Source: Pyrinomonadaceae bacterium (GTDB lineage: Bacteria; Acidobacteriota; Blastocatellia; Pyrinomonadales; Pyrinomonadaceae). From it: a stretch of 15,700 nt of DNA. Positions 7,081 to 15,108 of the stretch are shown piece by piece. The notes beneath the pieces were generated by a model that saw only the letters and a list, made by a program, of their open reading frames with translations, made no database searches and was not told the DNA's origin. A program made the position numbers and the translations under genes. The stretch's first letter is position 1, and every line of letters begins with the position of its first letter. The stretch lies in assembly GCA_013695245.1 (NCBI GenBank), contig JACDAW010000352.1, positions 1-15,700 of the forward strand, written 5' to 3'.

Positions 7081-7507
7081 CAACGATTTGGTGAAACGGC
7101 TTGACGTTTAGGTGTGCTCAATGAAGTTTGAGCCGTCTTGCTCGGCGCGCTTCGACAGTTAATGTCAGTTTTATTCTGCCGTAAATTGTCACCATGAACA
7201 GTTGCCGACTCATATTGGGAAATGCTCGCACAATCGATCTTTCAAGTATTTAGTGGCACAAAGTTACGCCTATCATATATATTGCGGACGTGCCGTCGGG
7301 TGTAGGAAGGTGAAGCGTATGCGATTGAAACAACCGCATACTTTAATCATTGCATCAAATGAGTTGACGGCTCGTTCCTTGCATAAAGCTTAGGCGGGAC
7401 GCGGCCGTCGAACAAAGCCGGAATCGCTTAGAGGTGGCGGCGCTTGAGCAGCAGCCCCAGCGAGTTTAGAGAGTTATACGGCTCGCTTCCGGCAAGGAGA
7501 AACTACA
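7081..7507. other. Long leader region upstream of the Clp-type ATPase gene
   Basis: About 430 bp without a credible gene; a 63-codon frame near 7202-7393 starts with TTG and resembles nothing I know. It contains ACGGCT/AGCCGT (7096-7101/7131-7136), an AT-rich patch TATCATATATATT (7271-7283), and a near repeat, GAGTT-G-ACGGCTCG (7361-7374) and GAGTT-AT-ACGGCTCG (7471-7485). AAGGAGA (7495-7501) sits seven bases before the ATPase start and is its ribosome site. I could not place a convincing -35/-10 pair. Confidence 0.4.
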
Positions 7508-8719
7508 ATGCTCGCAATGATTGAAATGGAAGAACAGAAGAATCAAACGGAAACAGTGTTTCTCGATCCAGATCAAAAGAGTCCGCGCGCGCAAGAGTTT
7601 GAGGAAAAACTTGCGGCGCGCATCGTCGGGCAAGAACGCGCGGTGCGTCGCATGAGCGGGCTTTATCAGATTTTTCTCGCCGGAATGAATGCGCCCAATC
7701 GTCCTGTCGGCACAATGCTCTTTTTAGGCCCCACGGGTTCGGGTAAAACCCGCGTTGTGGAAGCGGCCGCCGAAGTCCTTTTCGGAGATTCAAATGCGGT
7801 AATCAAAATTGACTGCGCGGAGTTTCAGCACAGCCACGAGATCGCAAAGTTGATCGGCTCGCCTCCCGGCTACTTGGGTCACCGCGAAACAAGCCCGCTT
7901 CTCACGCAAGAGAATCTCGAACGCTTCCATACGGAAGACACTAAGCTCTCGCTCGTCCTCTTCGACGAAATAGAAAAAGCATCAGACGCTCTGTGGCAAT
8001 TGCTCTTGGGCATTCTCGATAAAGCGACTTTGACGCTCGGCGACAATCGCCGCGTTGACTTCTCAAACACGATGGTGATTTTGACCTCGAACCTCGGCGC
8101 GCGCGAGATGTCTGAGCTTATTTCCGGCGGTATTGGTTTCGCGCCTAAACAGGGCGCGAAGAATCCGAACGACACTGAAGTCGATCAAAAAATTTACCGC
8201 ACGGCTGTGGAAGCGGCACGCAAGAAATTCTCGCCGGAGTTTATGAACCGCATTGATAAGGTGGTGGTTTTCCGAAGTCTTAAAGAGCATCACCTGCGCC
8301 AGATTCTCGAACTCGAACTCGCCTCCGTGCAAGACCGCGTGATGCGCTCGGCGGGCACAAAGTTTGTATTTCAATGCTCTGACACCGCGAAGGAAATGCT
8401 TCTGCGCGAAGGTATTGATTTTAAATATGGTGCGCGTCATCTGCGGCGGGCTATTGAACGATTCCTCGTCTATGCGCTCTCAAATCTGGTGGCGACTGAA
8501 CAAGTCGGCTTGGGCGATCTCGTTTACGTTGACTTGAACGAAGACACAGGCAAACTGGTTTTCTCGAAACGCTCCGGCGGCGCGCTGATCGGCGACGCTC
8601 CAATTGAGCCGGAGGAACCCGACGAAGTAAGAACGAAATCCGGCGGCGTCGCGCTCGAACTCCCGCAAGCGAAAGTCGCGCGGAGGGGACAGGGGCGTGG
8701 AGAAAAGCTCGAAAGTTAA
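7508..8719 (+). CDS. Stand-alone Clp/HSP100-type AAA+ ATPase (single D2-like module)
   Basis: A 403-residue protein equal to one AAA+ ring of ClpA/ClpB/ClpC. It lacks the Clp N-domain, the first ATPase ring and any zinc-binding domain. The module opens with RIVGQERAV (38-46). Walker A GPTGSGKT is at 74-81, the pore-loop region SPPGYLGH at 118-125 (the GYLG/GYVG loop that grips substrate), Walker B LVLFDEIEK at 149-157, sensor-1 Asn195 in TSNLGARE, the arginine finger in FMNRID (R248) and sensor 2 GAR at 308-310. The small C-terminal domain is complete. IGF at 209-211 sits where ClpA has its IGL ClpP-docking loop, so it may feed ClpP rather than act as a disaggregase. The tail after about 360 is rich in charge and looks disordered. 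It stands alone on its strand, closed by the terminator at 8733-8779. ClpX is less likely because there is no Cys4 zinc finger and the D2-type motifs fit better. Confidence 0.88.
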   Translation: MLAMIEMEEQKNQTETVFLDPDQKSPRAQEFEEKLAARIVGQERAVRRMSGLYQIFLAGMNAPNRPVGTMLFLGPTGSGKTRVVEAAAEVLFGDSNAVIKIDCAEFQHSHEIAKLIGSPPGYLGHRETSPLLTQENLERFHTEDTKLSLVLFDEIEKASDALWQLLLGILDKATLTLGDNRRVDFSNTMVILTSNLGAREMSELISGGIGFAPKQGAKNPNDTEVDQKIYRTAVEAARKKFSPEFMNRIDKVVVFRSLKEHHLRQILELELASVQDRVMRSAGTKFVFQCSDTAKEMLLREGIDFKYGARHLRRAIERFLVYALSNLVATEQVGLGDLVYVDLNEDTGKLVFSKRSGGALIGDAPIEPEEPDEVRTKSGGVALELPQAKVARRGQGRGEKLES

Positions 8720-8732
8720 AACTATTTCTGAT

Positions 8733-8779
8733 TAAAAACAAAAAGAGCCGGATCGCAAGTCCGGCTCTTTTTGTTTTTA
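8733..8779. terminator. Bidirectional intrinsic terminator between convergent genes
   Basis: A perfect 20-bp stem (8733-8752 with 8760-8779) closes a 7-base loop TCGCAAG. The core GAGCCGGA/TCCGGCTC is GC-rich, with an A-rich 5' arm and a T-rich 3' arm, so it works as a U-tract terminator on both strands. It lies 14 bases after the ATPase stop and 34 bases past the HEAT-protein stop on the other strand. Confidence 0.92.
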
Positions 8780-8812
8780 CCACTCGATCCCTAAATACGA
8801 AGCGACCGCTTC

Positions 8813-9718
8813 TCAACTTGCCGGACGGGTTGCAGCATCAGGCGCGATTCTTCGCAACGCTTCATAAGCGATGCGCGAAAGATACGGGTCGCGCGCGGTA
8901 AGCGCAGTGCGCAGCGCGGGCACGGCTGCCGGATCGCCGATTGAGCCGAGCGAACGAGCCGCTTCGCGTCTCACATCATCTCCAGCTTCTTCGTTCGCGA
9001 GCGCAGTGATCAGCGCGGAGACGGCCGCCTGATCGCCAATCTGTCCAAGAGAGCGCGCCGCGCTACGGCGCACAAAATCATTTTCATCAACCTGCCGACG
9101 GCGCAAACGATTAAGCACGCCGCCCGCACGCACGCGGCGGTTCAAAGCGGCGGAGAGCGCAGGCACGGCTTGGTTATCGTTAAGCAACCCTAAGGAAACG
9201 GCAGCCGCCCCGCGCACGCCTGCGCCTTTATCATTTTCAAGCGCGCTGATCAAATCCGGTACAATTTTTCGACTCCCTGTCGCACCCGCCGCGTATGCCG
9301 CTTCCTGTCGCACGAATTCGTCGCGGTCGCGCAAGATCAAAGGTGAAAGCAGGCTCACCGATTCATCAGCGGGCAGCGCAAGAATGGCGCGCGTTGCCGC
9401 CGCGCGCACCTTTGGCTCGCTATCGTTTAAGGCAGTGACAACGACGCGCGCGCTCTCAGGACGCATCATCGCGCCTAAAATCAACACGGCATCGCGCCGC
9501 GTTTCCACATCCGGCGAAACGAGACGCGCTCGCTCACGCTCGATCTGACGTTCGAGTGATGTAAGGTTAAGTTGCTGCGGAGGAGCGGCGTTTGGATTTT
9601 GGTTTTGCGCGGCGAATATATTCGTCGCAGCGCAAACACACGCCAGCGCAAGAAACAAATTACATGCGAGACGGGACACACCAATTCGAGCTAAAAGGTT
9701 TGAACGAAAATTCATCAT
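8813..9718 (-). CDS. Secreted HEAT-repeat protein
   Basis: A 301-residue protein with a signal peptide (about 1-37, hydrophobic LFLALACVCAATNIFAA, probable cleavage after FAA), a short Asn/Pro/Gln-rich linker, then about six HEAT or PBS-lyase-like helical repeats from residue 72 to the end. Each repeat carries a VR-x-x-AA-x-x-LG core, e.g. near 104-115, 136-147, 168-178, 216-226 and 249-259, with GD or ND turns between them. Such domains are protein-binding scaffolds; no catalytic residues are seen. A basic linker RRVRAGGVLNRLRRRQ (194-209) interrupts the repeats. Two adjacent ATGs (9718, 9715) could serve as the start; neither has a clear ribosome site. It follows the J-domain gene by 95 bp on the same strand. 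ALAC before the cleavage site is only a weak lipobox, so a lipoprotein is less likely. Confidence 0.85.
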   Translation of the reverse strand: MMNFRSNLLARIGVSRLACNLFLALACVCAATNIFAAQNQNPNAAPPQQLNLTSLERQIERERARLVSPDVETRRDAVLILGAMMRPESARVVVTALNDSEPKVRAAATRAILALPADESVSLLSPLILRDRDEFVRQEAAYAAGATGSRKIVPDLISALENDKGAGVRGAAAVSLGLLNDNQAVPALSAALNRRVRAGGVLNRLRRRQVDENDFVRRSAARSLGQIGDQAAVSALITALANEEAGDDVRREAARSLGSIGDPAAVPALRTALTARDPYLSRIAYEALRRIAPDAATRPAS

Positions 9719-9813
9719 ATATGCTGCGTGTGCAAGGCTGAAGCCGCTCGACGTTCAGCGCGGCAAGGCTATTCGAGAACAATTACTTTACACGCAAAAT
9801 TTTGAAACGGCAA

Positions 9814-10605
9814 TTAGTCGATCTTGGAAGTCAATGTGTGTAAGGTGTCAACGATCAGCACGGCGATAGGAGGATAAAACAGAAGATCAGGTCTGATTTG
9901 CTGATCGAAAAATACAATGTCGGTGAGCAGAAATTGATCCATGTGCTGCCCGACTAAAAGCCCGGCCGCCAAACTAACGACGTAGCCGGAGACGAGAAAG
10001 GTTGAAGCCGTCGAACGGGTAAAAGGTTTATCTGATTTCTCTTCTTCGCCCGTGATCGTGCGATGCGTTCTTTTCGGTTGATAGGTGTAGCGCTCGAAAC
10101 ACGCGCGCAGTCGGGCGGCGATGTGCCACAAGCCGATCAGAAACAGCGTCAGAAGTATGGCGCGCCCTACCAAGTCGAAGCTGTGCCAGAAGCGTGGTTT
10201 TAAGACGGCGACGAAGAATGTGGAAAGGAAAAGCGTGACGGTGGTGAACACGGCTTGCGTGCGTGCGAAAGTCTCACGGCGTTCGACCTCAAGCCAACGA
10301 TCAACCGCTTGATCCCAACGCCTCTGCGCGGTTGCGCGCCGCATCCGATACGCGTGCGGGTTGGTAGAATTCATCACCGAACCCGTGCGTAGCGCCCGCT
10401 CACGCTGTTGATCGTAATGGGCGCGCTCTTGCGGATTTGAAAGTGTGCGGTAGGCGAGTGCAATTAAAGCGAAATCGCGCGCAGACTTATCCGAGCCGCC
10501 GTTCACGTCCGGATGACGCTCACGCGCAAGGCGGCGGTAAGCGGACTTAATGTCCACGGCCGACGCCGTTCGTTTGATATCTAGAATCTCGTAGTAATCA
10601 ACCAT
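9814..10605 (-). CDS. Membrane-anchored J-domain (DnaJ-like) protein
   Basis: From the ATG at 10605 this is a 263-residue protein starting MVDYYEILDI, the usual J-domain opening. The J-domain covers about 70 residues, with the invariant HPD in RLARERHPDVNG and the helix IALAYRTLSNPQERAHYD. It stimulates the ATPase of a DnaK/Hsp70 partner. No Gly/Phe or zinc-finger region follows. Instead there is a basic linker and about four hydrophobic segments (residues about 116-136, 147-167, 199-219 and 240-258), so it probably sits in the inner membrane with the J-domain in the cytoplasm. The frame extends upstream to a TTG at 10635 with an ATG at 10626; 10605 is chosen because the domain begins there and GGACGA lies shortly upstream. 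The secreted HEAT-repeat gene follows. Substrate unknown. Confidence 0.87.
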   Translation of the reverse strand: MVDYYEILDIKRTASAVDIKSAYRRLARERHPDVNGGSDKSARDFALIALAYRTLSNPQERAHYDQQRERALRTGSVMNSTNPHAYRMRRATAQRRWDQAVDRWLEVERRETFARTQAVFTTVTLFLSTFFVAVLKPRFWHSFDLVGRAILLTLFLIGLWHIAARLRACFERYTYQPKRTHRTITGEEEKSDKPFTRSTASTFLVSGYVVSLAAGLLVGQHMDQFLLTDIVFFDQQIRPDLLFYPPIAVLIVDTLHTLTSKID

Positions 10606-10763
10606 CGCGCTTCGTCCAAAAACCATTGAAAGCAAACGATGGGCACGCCCTTTTCAGCTTCTTTGTGAAGACGCGAGAGCAGGGTGGCTCCTCAAAAGCG
10701 ATAATATAACATTTTCATAATTGTTCGTCAGCCGAAGTTAACGTTATTTTAACAGTTGCCTAA

Positions 10764-10777
10764 CTTTAAATTTAAAG
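10764..10777. promoter_or_regulatory. Perfect 14-bp AT-rich palindrome upstream of the J-domain gene
   Basis: CTTTAAATTTAAAG is a perfect palindrome in the 238-bp gap between pepA and the J-domain gene. The gap is AT-rich (ATAATATAAC at about 10699-10708, GTTAACGTTA near 10737-10746) and probably carries the J-domain promoter. No intrinsic terminator is visible after pepA. The palindrome could be a regulator site or only an AT-rich stretch. Confidence 0.35.
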
Positions 10778-10843
10778 CTGCATGAAACTGATTGTTCATT
10801 CTAGGGGCGAGTATTGCCGTCGCAATTTTTGGCATATCCAAAT

Positions 10844-12415
10844 TTACTTATCTTTCGCTCGCGCTGCACCGTTATCTTGCGACGATTCCTTTCGGGTTGA
10901 ACTAGCCGCGCGGTCAACGAGATTGAGCAAAGTGCGGAAGGCGATGCCAGTCGGGCCCTTCGCCCGATAGGGTTTCGCTTCATCGCTCCACGCCGTGCCA
11001 GCAATATCGAGGTGCGCCCAGGCCACGCCGTCGGCAAACTCTTTGATAAAGGCGGCGGCCGTGATCGTGCCCGCCTTGCGCCCGCCGATATTCTTGATGT
11101 CCGCGATGTCGGATTTGATCTGCTTTGTGTATTCGGCATCTAACGGCAGTTGCCAGAACTTCTCGCCGACTTCCTTGCCCGCTTCAATGACTTCGTTGAT
11201 CAACTCTTGATCCGTGCCGAGGATCGCCACGTTAACGTCGCCGAGCGCGATTGAAACCGCGCCCGTTAAAGTCGCCATGTCAATAATGCGCGTTGCGCCC
11301 AACTTCTTCGCGTAAGTGATGGCGTCGGCAAGGATGAGGCGACCTTCCGCATCCGTGTTGATGACTTCAATGGTTTTGCCGTTCATCGCGCGCACAACAT
11401 CGCCCGGCTTCGTCGCCTTCCCCGAAGGCATGTTCTCCGTCGCAGGCACGACGCCGAGCACGGGGATCGCGGGCTTGAGTTGCGCGATGGCGCGCATCAT
11501 GCCGACGACTGTTGCGCCGCCCGTCATGTCATACTTCATCTGCTCCATGCCCTCGCCGGGTTTTAAGGAGATGCCCCCCGTGTCAAACGTCACGCCTTTG
11601 CCGACAAATGCCAGCAACCCGTTTTCTTTCGAGCCTCCTGCGCTTTGCGGCGTATATTTCATTACGATCAGCTTCGCCGGTTCTTCCGAGCCGCGCGCAA
11701 CGCTTAACAGCGATCCCATCCCTTCCTGCTCCATGCGTGCATGATCAAGCACATCAAACTCCAAATTAAATTCCTCAGCGACCATCTGCGCGCGTTCAGC
11801 TAAGATCGTCGGCGTCATGTTCGCGCCCGGCTCGTTGGCGAGGTCGCGCGTGAAATTGACGGATTCGCCAACGATGCGTCCGCGCTCAGCTCCGCGTCGC
11901 ATGGCCGCTTCATCATTCTCTTCAGCGATTACGATTAAGCGTTCAACCTGCCGCTCTTCCTTATCAACTGTGCGATACTTGTCCGGCTCGAACAAAGATA
12001 TGAACGCGCCTTCAACCGCCGCCGCCGCCACGCGCTCAACACTCGCGGCTTCGCCTTCTCCGCCGCGCAACACCAAGCCAATGGTTTTAATGTTCTTACC
12101 GCGCAGCGTGCGCATGGCCACGCCTGCTAGTTGCGCGATCTGACCGAACTTAAAATCTTTCTTCTCGCCCGCGCCGATGAGCAACAAGCGTTTCGCTTTC
12201 GTGCTGCCGTTCGCTTCCGGCAGATGCACGTAAGCCGTTTCGCCTTCTTTGCCTTTAAACTCTTCCGCTTCGATGAGCGAACGAATAATGCCGCCTGTCA
12301 CTTCATTAAGCTGCGATAAAAAATCGCCATCCGCCTTTTCGTCTTTAAAGACGGCCACTGCTAAAGCCTGCACATCCGCTTCCGTCGCTCTGCTGACGCT
12401 GGTTTGAACTTCCAT
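10844..12415 (-). CDS. pepA: Leucyl aminopeptidase (M17 family)
   Basis: A 523-residue cytosolic M17 aminopeptidase that removes N-terminal residues from peptides using two divalent metal ions, normally as a hexamer. The N-terminal domain (about 1-180) is the variable Macro-like part. The C-terminal catalytic domain carries VGKGVTFDTGGISLKP (Lys273, Asp278), MKYDMTGGA (Asp296) and the signature NTDAEGRL (353-360), so all metal and bicarbonate-site residues are present. The motif near the end, GTAWSDEAKPYRAKGPTG, is also typical. A GGAGAAGG ribosome site lies just before the ATG. It follows smpB by 17 bp, so the two are co-transcribed. The tail after about 505 is short, polar and charged. In some bacteria PepA also binds DNA; nothing here tests that. 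Confidence 0.96.
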   Translation of the reverse strand: MEVQTSVSRATEADVQALAVAVFKDEKADGDFLSQLNEVTGGIIRSLIEAEEFKGKEGETAYVHLPEANGSTKAKRLLLIGAGEKKDFKFGQIAQLAGVAMRTLRGKNIKTIGLVLRGGEGEAASVERVAAAAVEGAFISLFEPDKYRTVDKEERQVERLIVIAEENDEAAMRRGAERGRIVGESVNFTRDLANEPGANMTPTILAERAQMVAEEFNLEFDVLDHARMEQEGMGSLLSVARGSEEPAKLIVMKYTPQSAGGSKENGLLAFVGKGVTFDTGGISLKPGEGMEQMKYDMTGGATVVGMMRAIAQLKPAIPVLGVVPATENMPSGKATKPGDVVRAMNGKTIEVINTDAEGRLILADAITYAKKLGATRIIDMATLTGAVSIALGDVNVAILGTDQELINEVIEAGKEVGEKFWQLPLDAEYTKQIKSDIADIKNIGGRKAGTITAAAFIKEFADGVAWAHLDIAGTAWSDEAKPYRAKGPTGIAFRTLLNLVDRAASSTRKESSQDNGAARAKDK

Positions 12416-12432
12416 GCGATTTTTTCCTTCTC

Positions 12433-12903
12433 CTATTGTTTTAAACGCTCTTTGAGTTGCACGCGCGTTTCACGCTCAATTGTGCGCCGCATCTCGGTTT
12501 CTCTTTTATCATATAACTTTTTACCGCGCGCCACGCCGACTTCCGCTTTCACGCGCCCGCCTTTTATGTAAAGCCGCGTGACGACTAAAGTCATTCCGCG
12601 CACGGTCGTTGCCTCTGCCAACTTATCGAGTTCGCGGCGATGCAAGAGGAGTTTGCGTTCGCGCACCGGATCGTGATTCTCGCGGTTGCCGTGCGAGTAA
12701 GGCGAGACGTGCGCGTTTAATAACCACGCTTCACCGCCCCGCACCGCGACATAAGACTCTTTCAACTGCACGTTTCCAGCGCGCACGCTTTTAACTTCCG
12801 TGCCCGAAAGTGCGATGCCCGCTTCGTATTTGTCGAGAATCTCGTATTCGTGAAACGCCGCGCGATTTGTGACGATAAGTTTTTCGATTGCCGCAACGGA
12901 CAT
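12433..12903 (-). CDS. smpB: SsrA-binding protein SmpB
   Basis: A 156-residue SmpB of normal length. It binds tmRNA and brings it to stalled ribosomes in trans-translation. The OB-fold core shows NRAAFHEYEILDKYEAG, LSGTEVKSVRAGNVQLKESY and ARGKKLYDKRET, followed by the basic C-terminal tail that enters the mRNA channel. The ATG directly follows the cofH stop (TAA at 12904-12906, ATG at 12903) with no clear ribosome site, so it is probably translated by reinitiation. No ssrA gene is visible in the window. Confidence 0.97.
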   Translation of the reverse strand: MSVAAIEKLIVTNRAAFHEYEILDKYEAGIALSGTEVKSVRAGNVQLKESYVAVRGGEAWLLNAHVSPYSHGNRENHDPVRERKLLLHRRELDKLAEATTVRGMTLVVTRLYIKGGRVKAEVGVARGKKLYDKRETEMRRTIERETRVQLKERLKQ

Positions 12904-14076
12904 TTATTCAACCACTGATTGTTGTAGAGGAGCTTCGTTGTTTGTCGTATTGCCTAATACGCTTTGCGCTTGGCTCGGATGTGATTCAAGAATTTCGTAA
13001 AGCGTGTTGCGTTGAACAGGACGCAAATTCTCTTCGGTGATGCGCGCGCAAAGTTCGCTTGCCGGAACGTAGCCGCCGAAATCCGCTCCCGCCGCGCGCG
13101 TGATTCTCTCTTCAATAAGCGTGCCGCCAAGATCATCCGCGCCGCAATGAAGCGATTGAACGGCTTCATCCAGCCCGCGCTTCACCCACGCGATTGCCTG
13201 TATGTGCGGCAATTCATCGCGGAACAACAATCTTGCCACTGCGATCACGTTCATCGCCTCAACGGTTTCGGGACTTTGCAAGCCTCGCTTGATTGCGATG
13301 GGCGCGCGCGCGGCGACAAACGGCAGTTGGATAAATTCGGTAAAACCTCCGGTGCGCCGCTGCACGTCGAGCAATCGCAAAAGATGCGCGGCGCGATCTT
13401 CCACCGTTTCGATGTGACCGTACATCATCGTCGAAGTCGTGCGGACTCCGGCGCGGTGAGCGGTTTCCACGATTTCGCACCACTCGGCCGTCATCACCTT
13501 TTCGCCGCAGAGCCGCCGCCTGACATCGTCCACCAGAATTTCGGCGGCCGTGCCCGGCATCGAACCAAGCCCCGAAGCCTTCAAGCGTTCGATAATCTTT
13601 CTGTAGCTTTCGCCGGTGCGATCGCCCAAGAAAGCGATCTCTTCCGGCGAGTAAGCATGAATGTGCAAACGCGGAAACGCATTCTTTATTTCACGCAGAA
13701 GGGCGAAATAAAACTCGACGGGCGTCTTAGAATCAAGCCCGCTCTGGATTGTGACCTCCGTGATGCCGTAATGCAAACGCGCCGCGATGTGCTGCAAGCA
13801 ATCGTCAAGCGTCATGCGATAACTTCCGGCGTCTCCATCGCTGCGCCGGAAATTACAAAAGCCGCAATGTTGCACACACACGTTCGTCGGATTGAGATTT
13901 AAATTAACGACGTAGGTAACGCGATCCGCCCACAACCTTCTTTTCCATTCATCCGCCGCCCGATACATTTCGCGGCACGCGCCCCCATCGCGCAAAGCAA
14001 GCAACTGTGCGATCTCTCCGCGCGTGAGAGTTTCTCCCTCCACGCTTTTTTCGATCAGCTGACTAACTTCGCTCAC
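12904..14076 (-). CDS. cofH: CofH-like radical SAM enzyme (FO synthase subunit 2 family)
   Basis: A 390-residue radical SAM protein. The cluster motif CVQHCGFC (Cys67, Cys71, Cys74) is preceded by NLNLNPTNV. SGLGSMPGTAAEILVDDVRR (169-187), TTSTMMYGH, GGFTEFIQLPFV and GADDLGGTL-x-EE-x-x-x-AAG mark the CofH side of the CofH/MqnC/MqnE group. CofH joins tyrosine-derived hydroxybenzyl to a ribityl-diaminouracil on the way to coenzyme F420 (FO). The usual Q-G/S-G-x-H-P motif reads QSGLDSK (111-117), lacking the HP. The start is GTG at 14076, inside the end of gpsA (GTGA overlap 14073-14076). The polar tail after about 365 is not conserved in the family as I know it. No cofG or other F420 gene is seen. 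MqnC or MqnE is possible but the MPGTAAEI motif argues against it. Confidence 0.8.
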   Translation of the reverse strand: MSEVSQLIEKSVEGETLTRGEIAQLLALRDGGACREMYRAADEWKRRLWADRVTYVVNLNLNPTNVCVQHCGFCNFRRSDGDAGSYRMTLDDCLQHIAARLHYGITEVTIQSGLDSKTPVEFYFALLREIKNAFPRLHIHAYSPEEIAFLGDRTGESYRKIIERLKASGLGSMPGTAAEILVDDVRRRLCGEKVMTAEWCEIVETAHRAGVRTTSTMMYGHIETVEDRAAHLLRLLDVQRRTGGFTEFIQLPFVAARAPIAIKRGLQSPETVEAMNVIAVARLLFRDELPHIQAIAWVKRGLDEAVQSLHCGADDLGGTLIEERITRAAGADFGGYVPASELCARITEENLRPVQRNTLYEILESHPSQAQSVLGNTTNNEAPLQQSVVE

Positions 14077-15089
14077 CGCACCGTTCCTTTAAACTCGTCG
14101 CGCACCGGACGCGACATCAACTCTTCAACCGCCGCCTTCACGCTCTTTCCTTCATAGAGAACCGCATCAACTTCATTCGTGATCGGCATCTCAACGCCGC
14201 AACTCTCGGCAAGCGATTTGACGGCGCGCGTTGTGCGCACGCCTTCCGCAACTTCGCGCATTTCGCCCAACACGTCTTCGAGTTTGCGTCCCCGCCCCAA
14301 CTCATACCCGACGCGGCGGTTGCGCGAAAGAGTGCCCGTGCAAGTTAACACCAGATCGCCTAATCCGGCTAATCCCGCGAGCGTCTCCACACGCGCGCCT
14401 TGCCTTACGGCGAACCGCGTCATCTCCGCCAGACCGCGCGTGACGAGCGCCGCCACGCTGTTTGCGCCGAGACCCGATCCGGCAATCATCCCGGCAGCCA
14501 ACGCCATCACATTTTTCAGCGCGCCGCCGAGTTCCGTTCCTACTACATCGTCGTTTGTATAAACGCGTAGATTACCCCAACTCAGAGCGCGTTGCACGGT
14601 TGTCGCATCCGCCGGATTTAATCCGGCCGCAACTATCGCCGTCGGCTGCCCGGCGGCAACTTCCTTAGCGAAAGAAGGCCCTGACAAACAGACGAAGCGC
14701 GGCGTAAACTTTTCGCCGACCACTTCCGTCACAACTTCGGAGATGCGCTCGCCTGTTTGAATCTCGATGCCCTTTGTTGCGCTCACAAATAGCATCTCCG
14801 GCCGCACGTGCGGCAACGAACTCACAAGCAGTTCGCGCGTTGCGTGCGACGGGGCAGCCAGTAACACAATCTCGGCATAAACAAAAACGCTTTCGATTTC
14901 GCTTGTAGCTTTAACGCCCTCCGGCAAACGATGAGTTGCAAGATACAACTCATTAACGCCGCGCTCGTTAATCGAATTGATAACACTCGCATTGCGCGAC
15001 CACAAGCGCACTTGATGTCCAGCACGCGCAGCGATAATCCCAAGCGCCGTTCCCCAACCGCCCGCGCCGATAATTGCGAAACGCATCAT
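14073..15089 (-). CDS. gpsA: NAD(P)-dependent glycerol-3-phosphate dehydrogenase
   Basis: A 338-residue cytosolic GpsA, which reduces dihydroxyacetone phosphate to sn-glycerol-3-phosphate for phospholipid synthesis. The dinucleotide site IGAGGWGTAL is at residues 7-16, ATKGIE near 104, SGPSFAKEVA at 136-145, the catalytic lysine in GGALKNVMALAAG (Lys192) and AGLGDLVLTCTG with SRNRRVG at 240-261. Two adjacent ATGs (15089, 15086) can serve; no strong ribosome site is seen. It lies between plsY, which consumes its product, and cofH, which it overlaps by 4 bp. The plsY-gpsA pairing is common in bacteria. Confidence 0.97.
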   Translation of the reverse strand: MMRFAIIGAGGWGTALGIIAARAGHQVRLWSRNASVINSINERGVNELYLATHRLPEGVKATSEIESVFVYAEIVLLAAPSHATRELLVSSLPHVRPEMLFVSATKGIEIQTGERISEVVTEVVGEKFTPRFVCLSGPSFAKEVAAGQPTAIVAAGLNPADATTVQRALSWGNLRVYTNDDVVGTELGGALKNVMALAAGMIAGSGLGANSVAALVTRGLAEMTRFAVRQGARVETLAGLAGLGDLVLTCTGTLSRNRRVGYELGRGRKLEDVLGEMREVAEGVRTTRAVKSLAESCGVEMPITNEVDAVLYEGKSVKAAVEELMSRPVRDEFKGTVR

Positions 15090-15108
15090 TTAAAACGATG
15101 AAGAACGT

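Noticed and set aside
7364..7392. TTGACG as a -35 box for the ATPase gene
   Set aside because: No acceptable -10 at 16-18 bases; CATAAA is only 12 bases away.
7202..7393. Plus-strand 63-codon frame in the ATPase leader
   Set aside because: TTG start without a ribosome site, mixed composition and no recognisable features.
13012..13902. 296-codon plus-strand frame opposite cofH
   Set aside because: Long antisense frames arise from biased codon use; cofH on the other strand has intact radical SAM motifs. No domain seen in the antisense peptide.
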